A DNA stretch of 12,074 nucleotides, taken from the NCBI GenBank assembly GCA_958446785.1, contig CAUCXP010000025.1:1-12074 (forward strand), given 5' to 3'. The stretch is from an uncultured Collinsella sp. (GTDB taxonomy: Bacteria > Actinomycetota > Coriobacteriia > Coriobacteriales > Coriobacteriaceae). The translations under genes were made by a program, and so were the position numbers. Below are positions 6,165 through 12,074 of this stretch, in pieces. Below the pieces are notes generated by a model that was not told where the DNA came from, made no database searches, and was given only the letters and a program-made list of their open reading frames with translations. Position 1 is the first letter of the stretch, and each line of letters starts with the position of its first letter.

Positions 6165-8240
6165 ATGAGATTCTCGATTATTAGCGAGATCCCCGGCAGG
6201 ACCCGTCTTCAATTGGCGGGTCCTGTGCCAGAGAGCGATCTCGATGCACTTCTTAAGCTCAGCGGCGATATCGACGGCGTGCACAAGGTACGCGTTTATG
6301 GCCGTATTGGCCAGATGGCGCTCGAATATGACGAGCCGCGCCGCGATGCCGTGCTGGTCGCCGTCGGTGCGCTCGATGCCCAGGCCATTGCCGACGCAAA
6401 GACGGGCTACGTGATGCAACTCGAGCCGCGCAAGCACAAACTCGTTATGGACCTGGCGACACTCGTCGGTGCCCATTACGCACGTCGCTGGTTTTTGCCC
6501 ACGCCACTGCGCGCGGTGTTTGTCGTGGCCGGTTACATGGCATTTTTGCGCGCTGCCCTTCATGAGCTGGCGCAGCCGCGCCTGACCGTTCCTGTGCTCG
6601 ACGCTTCGGCCATCGGCATTTCGTTCGTCAAACGCGACGTCGACACCGCGGGCCAAACGATGTTTTTACTCAATGTGGGTGAGCTGCTCGAGGACTACAC
6701 CCGCGCCATGAGCGAAAACGAGCTCATCAACTCGCTGCTCGATGTACCCGACAAGGCGCAAAAGGTCGTCGGCGATACCGAGGTAAGCGTTGCTGCGACC
6801 GAGCTCGAGCCCGGCGATCTGGTCGCCGTGCGCACTGGCATGTCCATTTGCATCGACGGTGTCGTCGAGCAGGGGAGCGCTATGGTCAACCAGGCGACCC
6901 TGACCGGTGAGCCGCTGGCCGTTGAGCGCAGCGTGGGCGACGACGTGTTCGCCGGTACCGTCGTGGAAGACGGCAGCATCTTGGTGCGCGTGCGCGCCAA
7001 CACGGCGCAGACCAAACTGCGCTCGATCGTCTCGCTCGTGCAGACGGCCGACTCGCTCAAATCCGAGGGCCAGTCGCATATGGAGGACCTCGCCAACAAG
7101 ATCGTCCCGTGGAACTTCCTGCTCGCGGGCCTGGTTGCGCTCACCACGCGCAGCCTTATCAAGACCTCGGCGGCGCTGATGGTCGACTACTCGTGCGCAC
7201 TCAAGCTCACGGGTTCCGTCGCCGTCATGACCGCCATGAGCGATGCCGCCAAGATGGGCGTCATGGTCAAGGGCGCGAAGTACTTTGAGTCGTTTGCCAA
7301 GGCTGACACCATCGTATTTGATAAGACCGGCACGCTCACCGAGGCACAGCCGCGTCTAGCTTGCGTGCTCACGACCGATGGCTGGAGCGAGGACGAGATC
7401 CTGCGCCTTTCCGCTTGCTTGGAGGAGCATTTCCCGCATCCGGTGGCACGCGCCGTGGTCAATGCGGCACGCGAGCGCGGGCTCGAGCACCGCGAGCGCC
7501 ATGCCGCCGTCGAGTACATCGTGGCGCACGGCATCGCTTCGTCCATCGAAGGGCGTCGCGCCATCATCGGTTCCGCGCACTTTGTATTTGAGGACGAGGG
7601 TGCGCAGCTCGATTCCGACATTAAGGAGCGCATTGAGTCCCAGATGCAGGGCCTGTCGCCGCTGTATCTGGCGGTCGACGGCAAGGTCGTCGGCGTGCTC
7701 GGTATCGAGGACCCGCTCAAGTCCGGGGTCCGCGAGGCCATCGCCGACCTGCACGCGTTGGGCGTTAAGCACGTGGTCATGCTCACGGGCGACTCGGAAC
7801 GCACGGCCGAGCGCATTGCTCGCGAAGCAGGTGTCGATGAGTTTAAGGCCGAGCTGCTGCCCGAGGACAAGTACGCCTATGTGGAACGCATTAAGGGCGA
7901 GGGGCGCCACGTTGCCATGGTGGGCGACGGTGTCAACGATTCGCCGGCGCTCGGTTTGGCCGACGTGGGCTTGGCGATGGGTGGCGGAAGCGACATCGCC
8001 AAGGAGGTTGCCGACATCATCCTGACCGATACGGATCTTGCCGCGATCGTGCGCCTGCGCCGTATGAGTCAGGGGCTTATCGATCGTCTGACGAGTTCGT
8101 ATTCCAAGGTGATGCTCACCAACTCGGCGCTCCTGGCGCTGGGCATTACCGGCATGATCACTCCGCAGACGTCGTCACTGCTGCACAACGGCTCGACGAT
8201 TGCCTACAGCCTGAGCAACGCCAAGGCATATCTGCGTTAG
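6165..8240 (+). CDS. Heavy-metal-type P-type ATPase (P1B-like) with atypical metal motif
   Basis: ATP-driven metal exporter of the cytoplasmic membrane, 691 residues. The N-terminal about 70 residues look like an HMA-type fold without the CxxC metal site. Membrane segments lie around 107-178; the actuator domain has TGE (247-249); the phosphorylation site is DKTGTLT with Asp386; HP is at 425-426; TGDS is at 541-544; and the hinge GDGVND is at 587-592. C-terminal membrane segments end in LLHNGSTIAYSL. The HP motif and the domain order mark the P1B class. In the sixth membrane helix, where copper and zinc pumps have CPC or CPx, it has DYSCALKL (Ser343-Cys344-Ala345), without the proline. Pumps of this branch are often annotated as CtpC-like manganese exporters, but the substrate cannot be read here. 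AGG at 6154-6156 is a modest ribosome binding site. The terminator follows 24 nt after the stop. Confidence 0.93.
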   Translation: MRFSIISEIPGRTRLQLAGPVPESDLDALLKLSGDIDGVHKVRVYGRIGQMALEYDEPRRDAVLVAVGALDAQAIADAKTGYVMQLEPRKHKLVMDLATLVGAHYARRWFLPTPLRAVFVVAGYMAFLRAALHELAQPRLTVPVLDASAIGISFVKRDVDTAGQTMFLLNVGELLEDYTRAMSENELINSLLDVPDKAQKVVGDTEVSVAATELEPGDLVAVRTGMSICIDGVVEQGSAMVNQATLTGEPLAVERSVGDDVFAGTVVEDGSILVRVRANTAQTKLRSIVSLVQTADSLKSEGQSHMEDLANKIVPWNFLLAGLVALTTRSLIKTSAALMVDYSCALKLTGSVAVMTAMSDAAKMGVMVKGAKYFESFAKADTIVFDKTGTLTEAQPRLACVLTTDGWSEDEILRLSACLEEHFPHPVARAVVNAARERGLEHRERHAAVEYIVAHGIASSIEGRRAIIGSAHFVFEDEGAQLDSDIKERIESQMQGLSPLYLAVDGKVVGVLGIEDPLKSGVREAIADLHALGVKHVVMLTGDSERTAERIAREAGVDEFKAELLPEDKYAYVERIKGEGRHVAMVGDGVNDSPALGLADVGLAMGGGSDIAKEVADIILTDTDLAAIVRLRRMSQGLIDRLTSSYSKVMLTNSALLALGITGMITPQTSSLLHNGSTIAYSLSNAKAYLR

Positions 8241-8264
8241 CAGACGTGTTCACCCACGTTATCT

Positions 8265-8311
8265 GGCCTGCGCCCGGACGGCATCGGCGTCGTCCGGGCG
8301 CAGGCCTTTTT
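8265..8311 (+). terminator. Strong intrinsic terminator after the P-type ATPase
   Basis: A perfect 16-bp GC-rich stem (8265-8280 with 8291-8306) around a 10-nt loop, followed by TTTTTA. The T-run overlaps the stop codon of the convergent gene at 8310. On the minus strand no T-run follows, so it works mainly for the plus strand. Confidence 0.9.
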
Positions 8312-8744
8312 AGACAAGTGCAGCTTTGATGGCGGGGCTTTCTGCAAGCTGCTCGGCTGCCTTTTCGTCGGAGCTGTCGAGTGCGGCCAGACTGCGGTAG
8401 ACCCACTCGTTGACCTGGGTGTTCTTGACGCCTGCGGTCTGCATAAGGGCGCCTACCTCGCGGATTGCTGCGAACAGATCGGCCTTGGGACCCGCGAGCT
8501 CGACCTCGATACCGTGGTAGGCGGCCACGCCGCGGTTCTCACTCACGTGGTCGATAAAGCCCTCGACGGTCTCAAGCTGCTGAGTGAGAGCTGCATCATC
8601 GTCAACGTCCAGCGCGACGAGTGCGTTCGATACCGTGAGGGCGGGATGTCCGCAGGGGACAAAGCCCTCGATGACATCCATAGCTTCGGTAATGGTTGAG
8701 CCCAGGCCTGCGAGGGCATTGACGAGTTGCTGCTTGGTATCCAT
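8310..8744 (-). CDS. Hypothetical acidic protein, convergent with the ATPase
   Basis: 144 residues that I do not recognise. It begins MDTKQQLVNALAGLG, is acidic, probably almost all helical, without membrane segments or signal peptide, and has one cysteine (in FVPCGHPAL). The coding call rests on a good Shine-Dalgarno (AAAGGA, 8 nt before the ATG), a full frame with ordinary codon use for this window, and the stop placed exactly at the strong convergent terminator. A possible -10 on the minus strand is TATATT (plus positions 8781-8786). It stands alone between the ATPase operon and ssrA. A cytoplasmic protein of unknown role is as far as the sequence goes. Confidence 0.75.
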   Translation of the reverse strand: MDTKQQLVNALAGLGSTITEAMDVIEGFVPCGHPALTVSNALVALDVDDDAALTQQLETVEGFIDHVSENRGVAAYHGIEVELAGPKADLFAAIREVGALMQTAGVKNTQVNEWVYRSLAALDSSDEKAAEQLAESPAIKAALV

Positions 8745-8780
8745 AACGGTCCTTTCGACGGGTCAATTTTTCTTGGCGAA

Positions 8781-8786
8781 AATATA
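8781..8786 (-). promoter_or_regulatory. Candidate -10 box for the hypothetical gene at 8310-8744
   Basis: Minus-strand TATATT lies 36 nt before the ATG at 8744. The -35 region is weak: TTGCCA (8801-8806) is only 14 bases away. Confidence 0.3.
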
Positions 8787-8879
8787 CGTGACGCGATCGG
8801 TGGCAAAAGTGCGAAGTGCGGCGCACATTGGGGTCTTCACAGCTCGTGCATAGAACAGCTGTCCGCTTTCAGAACGTGG

Positions 8880-8962
8880 TAAGATAACACTCCACAAGCG
8901 GGGCTCGCCCCGTATGTTCCTTGAAAAGTCGACGGTTATCGGGTGTTTGCAGGCCCGATACC
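8880..8962 (+). promoter_or_regulatory. Region upstream of ssrA: weak promoter candidate and two hairpins
   Basis: TAAGAT (8880-8885) is a possible -10 without a clear -35 box. CGGGGC-TC-GCCCCG (8899-8912) is a perfect palindrome. A second stem pairs GGTTATCGGG (8934-8943) with CCCGATACC (8954-8962), one base bulged. A tmRNA precursor starting upstream would carry these and be trimmed at 8984 by RNase P. The promoter itself remains unassigned. Confidence 0.3.
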
Positions 8963-8983
8963 ATCCAGACTTTCCCAACATTC

Positions 8984-9347
8984 GGGGGCGACTGGTTTCG
9001 ACACGATAGCTCTGAGAGAGGAAGCAAGCCGAGGTCTCCTCGCCTCGTTAAACAGGGGTACCGTCAAATTGAATTGACAACAACTCTTCTTTTGAGCCTA
9101 TGGCTCTCGCTGCTTAATTTATAGCGGCGCGTCAACCCGGTGATTTCCCCGACACCGGTGCGACGTCATGTTAGGGGAATGCTCCTGCGCACGTAATCGG
9201 TATGGCGCAGGCTAAGATCGAACCGGTTGGGATGCTGCGAGCGTGTCGCTGCGCGCAAAGCGTCCGAGACTAAACCAGCGACTGAGCTTGGAGATGCCAA
9301 TCAAGGGGCTTTCGTGGACCGGAGTTCGATTCTCCGCGCCTCCACCA
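8984..9347 (+). ncRNA. ssrA: Transfer-messenger RNA (tmRNA)
   Basis: Frees stalled ribosomes and tags the unfinished protein for proteolysis, with SmpB. The tRNA-like part is complete: acceptor GGGGGCG (8984-8990) pairs with CGCCTCC (9337-9343, one G-U pair), followed by encoded ACCA; the D-loop-like ACTGGTTTCGACA follows the 5' strand; the T arm is CGGAG-TTCGATT-CTCCG (9320-9336). The tag frame ends TAA at 9115-9117 and reads DNNSSFEPMALAA from GAC at 9076; GAC as resume codon is inferred from an in-frame TGA just upstream. The ALAA end is the usual protease signal. The gene is one-piece, 364 nt. Reading frames over it are chance. Its 3' end borders the prophage. Confidence 0.96.
9320..9347. 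other. Probable prophage attachment site (ssrA 3' end)
   Basis: The T arm and acceptor end of ssrA is a well-known target of phage integrases, which restore the gene from the phage copy. Phage late genes begin about 100 bases beyond. The second core copy and the integrase would lie outside the window, so the boundaries are estimates. Confidence 0.45.
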
Positions 9348-9360
9348 ACTGTTCAGTAGG

Positions 9361-9380
9361 CGAACACATACGCGTGTTCG
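9361..9380. repeat. Inverted repeat just outside ssrA
   Basis: CGAACAC (9361-9367) and GTGTTCG (9374-9380) form a perfect 7-bp repeat with a 6-bp centre, 14 bases after the CCA end. GTTCGT recurs at 9393-9398. It could be an integrase arm site or an RNA hairpin. Confidence 0.4.
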
Positions 9381-9415
9381 TCGTTAGGCGGGCGTTCGTA
9401 TTGCTCGTCAGATAG

Positions 9416-9447
9416 AAAGAAGCCGCTCCATACGGGGCGGCTTCTTT
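9416..9447. terminator. Two-way hairpin terminator between ssrA and the prophage late genes
   Basis: A 14-bp stem (9416-9429 with 9434-9447, one G-U pair) around the loop ATAC. Read on either strand, the 3' arm ends in TTCTTT, so it can end ssrA on the plus strand and the phage late operon on the minus strand, whose last stop is at 9453. Confidence 0.75.
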
Positions 9448-9452
9448 GCGTT

Positions 9453-9764
9453 CTAGGCCTGCGGCATGATCTCCTGCTCGCCGTCCTCGTCCATGTACGG
9501 CATGAGGAACACGCCGCCCTGCTCGGTGGTAAGCAGCAGGTACTCGCGGTTGTGCTCGTCGCACACGATTTCCTGGCCGATGCCCTCGGGCAGGTCGTAT
9601 ATGGGGCCGTCCGTGCGGGCTTGCCTCACGGTCACGTCTTGCGCTCCCATGGCCTGCGACGCGCAGCTGGCGGCGGCCAGGACGATGAACAGCAGGACGA
9701 CCGCCGCGAGGATGGGTCCGCACCCGCCGTTGCGCTCCTCGTCTGCGGGGCTCGGGTACGGCAT
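9453..9764 (-). CDS. Small prophage membrane protein, possibly DUF6440-like
   Basis: 103 residues, last gene of the late operon. A short polar N-terminal end is followed by one membrane segment (16-34, PILAAVVLLFIVLAAAS) and a soluble domain with DEHNREYLLLTTEQGG and PYMDEDGEQ. That domain loosely resembles DUF6440 phage proteins (from memory). AAASC at 31-34 recalls a lipobox but lacks the usual Leu at -3. It starts 3 nt after the amidase stop, with GGTGGG before the ATG, so it is translated with the lysis genes. Being next to an endolysin, it might help lysis or alter the host surface; that is inference. Confidence 0.7.
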   Translation of the reverse strand: MPYPSPADEERNGGCGPILAAVVLLFIVLAAASCASQAMGAQDVTVRQARTDGPIYDLPEGIGQEIVCDEHNREYLLLTTEQGGVFLMPYMDEDGEQEIMPQA

Positions 9765-9767
9765 GGC

Positions 9768-10580
9768 CTATCCCACCTTCACCAGATAGTCGTCGGCCTC
9801 TGGCTTGCCCGTGGCCTTGCCCACGGCGATGTAGCGCGTTGCGCCGCTGTAGCCCGTGTATCGGCCCCACACGTAGCCGTCGGCGATCTTGTACCAGTTA
9901 TCCAGCGTCACGGTCTCGCCGCTGGAATAGTGCGCCACCTCGGTGCCGCCCAGGCCGGGGGCGTCGCGCACGCGCAGGTAGTCCACAGTGCAGCGGTAGG
10001 TGCCGCCGAAGTTCTCGGCCGTTTCCTGCTGCGCAGGCTGCGGCTGCGGGACGGCTGCGGGGGCGCTTCCAGCAGTGATGCCGAAGCATTCCAGGTAGAT
10101 GCGCGCCAGCTCGTCCAGGTTGCCGTTGAACTTCTCGCGGTCGCCGTCGTTGTCGATGAAGCCGTTCTCGCACAGGCGGTAGTTGATGCCGCGCGCGGCG
10201 GCTCGGTTCGGGTTCGCGAGGTCGGAACGGCGCACCAGCTTCTCGGAGCGCCCGGGCATGAACGCCGCCAGCTTGTCGGCCAGCGCATTGTCGTACTCGT
10301 CAGGCTCAAAGCCCTCCTTGATGATGACGTGCGCGCCGTGGGCCGTGGCGATGCCGCTGGCGTCCATGTGCAGCTCCACCACTGGCGCGTTGGTGCTCAG
10401 GCGGTTAAGCCCGCCGTCGGCGTACCAGTTGCGGGACGTATCGCCCAGCTCGACCTCGGAACCGCCCAGTTCCTTGATTCGCTGGCCCAGGGCGCGAACG
10501 CGCTCGGCCTCGGTGCAGCCGCCTGCGCAGCAGCCGGGGTCGCCAGCGCCGTGGCCGCAGATGATGAACAGTTTAGCCAT
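9768..10580 (-). CDS. N-acetylmuramoyl-L-alanine amidase endolysin with C-terminal SH3-like domain
   Basis: Cuts the amide bond between muramic acid and L-alanine in peptidoglycan at the end of the phage cycle. The N-terminal domain (about 1-168) is of the Amidase_3 type: His10 in CGHGAGDPG, Glu24 or Glu26 in TEAERVRAL and His71 in ELHMDAS as zinc ligands, and catalytic Glu138 in LCENGFIDN. A Pro/Gln/Ala linker (about 174-188) leads to an SH3-like cell-wall binding domain (about 193-255) with YLRVRDAPGLGG and the YVWGRYTGY strand. There is no signal peptide, so export through a holin is expected, and a holin-like gene ends 3 nt upstream. Its ribosome binding site GGAAGGAG overlaps the end of that gene. 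At 270 residues it is complete. Confidence 0.93.
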   Translation of the reverse strand: MAKLFIICGHGAGDPGCCAGGCTEAERVRALGQRIKELGGSEVELGDTSRNWYADGGLNRLSTNAPVVELHMDASGIATAHGAHVIIKEGFEPDEYDNALADKLAAFMPGRSEKLVRRSDLANPNRAAARGINYRLCENGFIDNDGDREKFNGNLDELARIYLECFGITAGSAPAAVPQPQPAQQETAENFGGTYRCTVDYLRVRDAPGLGGTEVAHYSSGETVTLDNWYKIADGYVWGRYTGYSGATRYIAVGKATGKPEADDYLVKVG

Positions 10581-10583
10581 TGC

Positions 10584-10889
10584 CTACTCCTTCCCGCCCA
10601 CCGTCACGCCCAGCAGGGCGTCGAGCCACTTGGATGTGATGCCTACCGACTTGAACAGCGTGTAGGCCGCCTGCACGCCGCCTACCACGGCGAAGGCGCA
10701 CGTGACCCATGCGCCCGGGTCTGCGGGCACGCCGCCCACGAAGCCGGTCACGGCGCCCGCCAGGAGCGAGCAGCCCAGCGCCAGGATGCGCGCGGCCTTG
10801 CCGGTCATGGCCTCGGTCTTGATCAGCTGCACCGCGAACGGCACGGCGAAAGACAGCACGATGGCTGCGATTGCTTGCATTTCTGTCAT
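10584..10889 (-). CDS. Holin-like membrane protein
   Basis: 101 residues with three predicted membrane segments (about 5-23, 33-53, 59-78) and a short charged end (KSVGITSKWLDALLGVTVGGKE). Size, topology and position directly before the endolysin are those of a phage holin, which opens the membrane so that the endolysin reaches the wall. The segment IKTEAMTGKAARILAL recalls remembered holin families, but none is certain. The start at 10889 is chosen because AAAGGA lies 7 nt upstream and because the frame upstream of it overlaps the previous gene. The stop lies 3 nt before the endolysin start. Confidence 0.82.
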   Translation of the reverse strand: MTEMQAIAAIVLSFAVPFAVQLIKTEAMTGKAARILALGCSLLAGAVTGFVGGVPADPGAWVTCAFAVVGGVQAAYTLFKSVGITSKWLDALLGVTVGGKE

Positions 10890-10902
10890 TTCGGATTCCT
10901 TT

Positions 10903-11316
10903 CTATCGAGCCGATTCCTTGTAGAGCAGGTCAACGCGGTCGGCGATGTGGTCGACCTTCGCCGCCATGCCCTGGCTGCGCGCCTGGCTGTTCGCCAGGT
11001 CGGCGTGCAGCACCTCATTGGAGGTCACGACGGACTCCATGAGCGCCTTCATAGCCTCCATCAGCGCGTTGCTGCGCTCCATCTGCGCGGCGATGCGGCC
11101 CTCCATCTGGCTGCGCTCGCGGTCGCGCTGCGCCCGCTCGTTCACCTCGTCTTGCTTTCGCTCTTCACGCTTGAGGTCGATGTTCGCCTTGCGCTCGTTC
11201 TGGGCCTTGAACTCTTCGAGGAACTGCTTGCCGAAGTACAGGACCACTAGGACGAGCAGTGCGCCGAAAAGCGACCCGGGGCCGTACGGCGCGAAGATTT
11301 CCAGCACGTCGGTCAT
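10903..11316 (-). CDS. Phage protein with one membrane segment and long coiled coil
   Basis: 137 residues. A short N-terminal end (MTDVLEIFAPYGPGS) is followed by one membrane segment (about 14-29, GSLFGALLVLVVLYFG) and more than 90 residues of charged helix rich in Glu, Arg, Gln and Met, predicted coiled coil. Position before the holin suggests a lysis-cassette role (BhlA-like holin, antiholin or spanin-like), none proven. The start at 11316 is decided by the best ribosome binding site of the phage block, AGGAGGTGA (plus 11325-11333), 8 nt away; the frame could extend upstream to 11469 but would then cross the terminator hairpin. The holin ATG follows 13 nt after its stop. Confidence 0.8.
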   Translation of the reverse strand: MTDVLEIFAPYGPGSLFGALLVLVVLYFGKQFLEEFKAQNERKANIDLKREERKQDEVNERAQRDRERSQMEGRIAAQMERSNALMEAMKALMESVVTSNEVLHADLANSQARSQGMAAKVDHIADRVDLLYKESAR

Positions 11317-11370
11317 TCGTTTTCTCACCTCCTCGAATCGCTGCCGCGATTGTCCGCGAGGTGTCGCCGG

Positions 11371-11400
11371 GCAAAAGAAAAGCGCCCCCGAAGGGGCGCT
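11371..11400 (-). terminator. Intrinsic terminator inside the prophage late operon
   Basis: On the minus strand the perfect stem AGCGCCCC/GGGGCGCT (plus 11393-11400 and 11381-11388) closes a TTCG tetraloop and is followed by TTTTCTTTT. It begins 3 nt after the stop of the gene at 11403 and stands before the lysis genes. Confidence 0.88.
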
Positions 11401-11402
11401 CG

Positions 11403-11648
11403 CTACTCCTGCGGCGCTTCCGGCTGGTCGGGCTCCATGGCTTCCAGCTCGTTGATGCGGTCGCGCCACGTCTGGCGCTGCGAGATGATCTCGGCCACCT
11501 CCTTGGCAGCTGCGGCGATGGCCGAGAGCAGGTCGGTGATGGACGATGCGGAGAAGATGCGCTCCACCGCCTTCATGACCTTGTAGTCGCTCTGCTCAAG
11601 CTGCTGTTTGTAGCCGTTGATCTCCCCGGCGATTTCCTGTTCCGTCAT
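11403..11648 (-). CDS. Small coiled-coil prophage protein
   Basis: 81 residues, soluble. It begins MTEQEIAGEINGYKQQLEQS, continues with DYKVMKAVERI, an Ala-rich helix and QRQTWRDRINELEAME, and ends in a Pro/Glu tail. The pattern SDYKV(M/I)K ... R(D)xINELE is one I remember from small unnamed proteins between tail and holin genes in gut prophages; their function is unknown. The start at 11648 has GAAGGAG 7 nt upstream. It begins 18 nt after the stop of the reverse transcriptase gene and is followed at once by the terminator at 11371-11400. Confidence 0.8.
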   Translation of the reverse strand: MTEQEIAGEINGYKQQLEQSDYKVMKAVERIFSASSITDLLSAIAAAAKEVAEIISQRQTWRDRINELEAMEPDQPEAPQE

Positions 11649-11666
11649 GGGTCGCTCCTTCCGTTG

Positions 11667-12074
11667 CTAGGGTAGGGGCATGTTCCCATCCGTGTCGCCT
11701 CCAGGTTTGGATTGCATTGAGCAACCCCCCCCCGCGGGATTTCCGAACAGGCTGCGGTACAGCGCGTCCATGGCCCGCACGCTGCGGTGCGCGTCCAGCC
11801 GCTTCATGCCTCCGCGCCAGCTCTGGTAGCTCTGCTCCACCTGCTCGGGGGTCATGATGCCATCGGCGACCATGCGGGCCATCTTCTTGAGCTTGCGGCG
11901 CTCCCGCGTTATGGAGTCTCGGCACGGCTTCACGACTATGCGGCCCGTCTCCGTGTAGAAGATGCGCTTCTTCAGCCACGTGAACCCGCGCGTGAGCTTC
12001 ACCACGCGCGTCTTGCGCGGGTTCAGCTCGATGCCCAGCTCGGCGCATTTGCCCTCTATCAGCAGCAGGCACAC
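11667..12074 (-). CDS. Phage-type reverse transcriptase, C-terminal part (5' end outside window)
   Basis: The gene enters from the right edge; the GTG at the edge is an internal valine codon, not a supported start. The visible 135 residues match, from memory, the end of the palm and the thumb of reverse transcriptases found in gut prophages: AELGIELNPRKTRVVKL, RGFTWLKKRI, TETGRIVVK, then the basic RERRKLKKMARM and the family ending SYQSWRGGMKR ... MDALYRSLF. The catalytic YxDD lies upstream, outside the window. Such enzymes near phage tail genes often belong to diversity-generating retroelements, but intron-like or defence types cannot be excluded. After the conserved LF the frame crosses nine G and ends after 26 further residues that I do not recognise. 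It is first in the visible part of the late operon. Confidence 0.8.
   Translation of the reverse strand: MCLLLIEGKCAELGIELNPRKTRVVKLTRGFTWLKKRIFYTETGRIVVKPCRDSITRERRKLKKMARMVADGIMTPEQVEQSYQSWRGGMKRLDAHRSVRAMDALYRSLFGNPAGGGCSMQSKPGGDTDGNMPLP

Noticed and set aside
9227..9415. Reading frame over the ssrA 3' half
   Set aside because: The region is explained by the folded tmRNA; the frame starts inside it without any signal.
9552..11042. 496-residue plus-strand frame opposite the prophage lysis genes
   Set aside because: It covers four well-supported minus-strand genes with their own ribosome binding sites; the product is low-complexity Ala/Gly/His/Arg.
11667..11745. Space after the reverse transcriptase core as template repeat
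   Set aside because: It is too short and has no second copy in the window; kept only as the nine-G finding.

Overview
The window looks like a chromosome segment of a GC-rich Gram-positive from the Coriobacteriia, most like Collinsella. This is judged from remembered resemblance of the proteins, the isolated class C sortase, the long GatB and the tmRNA tag; no search was run. The core genes are GC-rich. The first gene is visibly poorer in GC, and the intergenic regions carry many palindromes.

Layout, left to right. (1) 3-506: 3' part of a gene resembling AbiEii-type nucleotidyltransferases, entering from the left edge. (2) 618-1556: class C sortase without a visible substrate gene. (3) 1557-1859: intergenic region with alternating palindromes, a 21-bp tandem repeat and the gatC promoter. 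(4) 1860-5361: gatC-gatA-gatB, the tRNA-dependent amidotransferase operon, with 1-nt stop/start overlaps; GatB carries an unusual internal insertion of about 60 residues. (5) 5362-5900: gene-free, with three copies of a 41-bp module (one inverted, two direct and extended to 99 bp), three intrinsic terminators, an interleaved inverted repeat, a promoter with an overlapping candidate operator, and a leader of three back-to-back hairpins. (6) 5901-8240: a small protein (DUF6110-like) and a heavy-metal-type P-type ATPase, a probable metal-export operon. (7) 8310-8744, minus strand: unrecognised acidic protein, convergent with the ATPase. (8) 8984-9347: complete tmRNA gene (ssrA).

(9) 9348-12074: end of a probable prophage, all genes on the minus strand. 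In transcription order: the C-terminal part of a phage-type reverse transcriptase (enters from the right edge), a small coiled-coil protein, an intrinsic terminator, a membrane/coiled-coil protein, a holin-like protein, an amidase endolysin and a small membrane protein. The 3' end of ssrA is a classic phage attachment site, so the prophage probably integrated there. A two-way hairpin terminator at 9416-9447 sits between ssrA and the end of the phage late genes.

The points most worth a second look are the reverse transcriptase beside the lysis genes (possible diversity-generating retroelement whose other parts lie outside the window) with its nine-G run, the terminator placed before the lysis genes, the structured leader and atypical metal motif of the ATPase operon, the repeat/terminator cluster after gatB, and the GatB insertion.
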